Of a stretch of DNA of 6,624 nt, positions 5,941 through 6,624 are shown piece after piece; positions within the stretch are counted from its first letter, which is position 1, and each line of letters starts with the position of its first letter. Position numbers and translations under genes: made by a program. Source of the stretch: Cyanobacteriota bacterium (lineage in GTDB: Bacteria; Cyanobacteriota; Cyanobacteriia; Phormidesmidales; Phormidesmidaceae). A model generated the notes under the pieces. The model saw nothing but the letters and a program-made list of their open reading frames with translations, ran no database searches and had not been told where the DNA came from. Where the stretch lies: the NCBI GenBank assembly GCA_027592485.1, contig JAQCKL010000255.1, forward strand, positions 1 through 6,624, written 5' to 3'.

Positions 5941-6033
5941 AACTACAGTTCTCAAAGTGGACTTGGTTTAGCCGTCTTGTTTCCAGAACGTCCCTGTTCG
6001 CCTCACTTTAATATCCTGCAACTCATACCGCCC

Positions 6034-6564
6034 ATGAGCTTCAGTAGTGCCGTCGCCTTATTCGTCGCCATGGTGGTTTTAGCGCTTTTGCCCAGCATTA
6101 GCGTCATGACTGTGCTGGCCCGCTCGGCGTCGTGGGGGTTTCGCCATGGGGCGGTCACCAGCCTAGGCATTGTGGCCGGAGATATTGTGTATATCCTGCT
6201 AGCCATCTACGGCCTGTCTTTTTTGACCGAAACCATGGGCGGTTGGGTGGTTTTCATCAAGTACCTCGGGGCCGTCTATTTGATTGGGTTAGGGCTGTCA
6301 CTGTGGCGCTCAAGGTCGAATGCGTTAGCGATCGAACCAACTTCCGAGACGGCTTTGGTGTCTAGTTTTTTGGCTGGGTTTTTGCTGACCTTAGGGGACC
6401 AAAAAGCGGTCTTGTTTTATTTGAGCTTTTTCCCCGCCTTTGTCGATTTGTCCAGGCTCTCCTTTGTCGATACAGGGATAGTGGTGGCGATCGCCATCAC
6501 CGCCGTGGGGGGCGTCAAGCTGGGCTATGCATTGCTAGCGGATCGGGCAAGTTCGCGGCTATAG
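6034..6564 (+). CDS. LysE/RhtB-family translocator (amino-acid exporter type), apparently short at the C-terminus
   Basis: 176 residues from the ATG at 6034. LysE/RhtB proteins export amino acids or related small molecules across the inner membrane and usually have about 200-210 residues and six hydrophobic segments. Five are visible here, at about 5-25, 40-62, 70-90, 109-133 and 147-168. Family landmarks are the N-terminal ALLPSISV (19-24 region, in place of the common PGP motif), ARSASWGFRHG, the GLGLSLWRSR segment (85-94) and GFLLTLGDQKAVLFYLSFFP (115-134). The protein stops soon after YALLADRASSRL, where relatives normally continue with a basic stretch and a last Gly-rich membrane helix. 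No other frame downstream restores it. A TTG at 5977 would add 19 residues unlike the family N-terminus, so ATG 6034 is chosen. The substrate is unknown. A REP-like repeat lies upstream. Confidence 0.85.
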   Translation: MSFSSAVALFVAMVVLALLPSISVMTVLARSASWGFRHGAVTSLGIVAGDIVYILLAIYGLSFLTETMGGWVVFIKYLGAVYLIGLGLSLWRSRSNALAIEPTSETALVSSFLAGFLLTLGDQKAVLFYLSFFPAFVDLSRLSFVDTGIVVAIAITAVGGVKLGYALLADRASSRL

Positions 6565-6579
6565 CCGTCGCCACTTAGG

Positions 6580-6624
6580 TTAAGACGTTACCACCTTGAG
6601 AACGTGCTCCATCGCATCTCTTAA
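6580..6624 (-). CDS. Possible 3' end of a convergent gene running off the window
   Basis: Reading the minus strand from the window edge, 14 codons are open (LRDAMEHVLKVVTS) before a TAA at 6582-6580. The composition is protein-like and the stop lies 15 bp from the exporter's stop, a plausible convergent arrangement. The stretch is far too short to identify a family, and an open run of this length is common by chance. Confidence 0.3.
   Translation of the reverse strand, partial: LRDAMEHVLKVVTS

Larger units (their letters stand above)
5645..6033. other. Divergent intergenic region between the J-domain and LysE-family genes
   Basis: About 390 bp separate two genes read outward, so promoters for both should lie here. 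I see no convincing gene: short open frames exist but overlap the J-domain gene antisense or in another frame and look random. The region holds a GC-rich REP-like inverted repeat near 5894-5940, a minus-strand TTGACA at 5754-5759, and a plus-strand TATAAA at 5863-5868 that could be a -10 for the exporter but lacks a matching -35 and would leave a leader of about 160 nt containing the repeat. Confidence 0.55.
1401..6494. repeat. HIP1 octamers GCGATCGC, eight perfect copies
   Basis: Perfect copies start at 1401, 1617, 2381, 2475, 4727, 4757, 5381 and 6487. All eight lie inside genes: four in the chorismate enzyme, two in der 30 bp apart, one in the J-domain gene and one in the exporter. The octamer is palindromic, so strand is meaningless. 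HIP1 abundance is a known signature of many cyanobacterial genomes and is the main basis for assigning the host. Several one-base variants (GCGATCGT, GCGATCGA) also occur. Confidence 0.9.

Noticed and set aside
5977..6033. TTG start for the LysE-family protein
   Set aside because: The extra 19 residues are not hydrophobic or family-like, and LysE proteins usually begin a few residues before the first membrane helix, as from ATG 6034.
1..6624. Whole-window search for CRISPR arrays, transposases, phage genes, toxin-antitoxin pairs and tRNA/rRNA genes
   Set aside because: No regularly spaced repeats, no such protein motifs and no RNA gene signatures were seen; the window is mostly ordinary housekeeping DNA.

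Overview
The window looks like chromosomal DNA from a cyanobacterium. Perfect copies of the cyanobacterial HIP1 octamer GCGATCGC occur eight times in 6.6 kb, where chance would predict far fewer than one. The protein sequences also have a cyanobacterial character (Der, a large-loop EcfT and a PabB/TrpE-like enzyme opening with PWYVRSRPLQGRTG). Genus cannot be read from this stretch.

Layout. Bases 1-400 hold no convincing gene, only short open stretches that may be the tail of an upstream gene or eroded coding DNA. At 401-1066 (+) lies a complete classical short-chain dehydrogenase/reductase of the C-factor/sniffer type. It runs tail to tail, with 5 bp between stop codons, into a four-gene block on the minus strand. 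In transcription order the block is: a J-domain protein (5644-4922), the ribosome-assembly GTPase Der (4879-3518), an orphan EcfT/CbiQ-type membrane protein (3426-2503) and a PabB/TrpE-family chorismate enzyme (2502-1072). The EcfT stop and the chorismate-enzyme start abut exactly (TAAGTG), with a Shine-Dalgarno-like GGAG inside the end of the EcfT gene, so those two are probably translationally coupled. A perfect 13-bp-arm hairpin, next to a second small palindrome, sits in the 91-bp gap between der and the EcfT gene and may modulate readthrough or mRNA processing.

A divergent intergenic region of about 390 bp (5645-6033) follows. It carries a GC-rich REP-like inverted repeat of a kind found dispersed in many bacterial genomes. 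Beyond it lies a LysE/RhtB-family exporter gene (6034-6564, +) whose product seems to lack the last transmembrane segment. The final 45 bases are open on the minus strand and may be the 3' end of a convergent gene.

The genes do not form an obvious single pathway. The minus-strand block mixes protein folding (J protein), ribosome maturation (Der), micronutrient uptake (EcfT) and folate or tryptophan precursor synthesis (PabB/TrpE). I see no CRISPR, transposase, phage, toxin-antitoxin or biosynthetic cluster, and no clear sign of a new system. The points most worth checking are the mixed PabB/TrpE active-site signature, the orphan EcfT coupled to it, the intra-operon hairpin and the shortened LysE protein.
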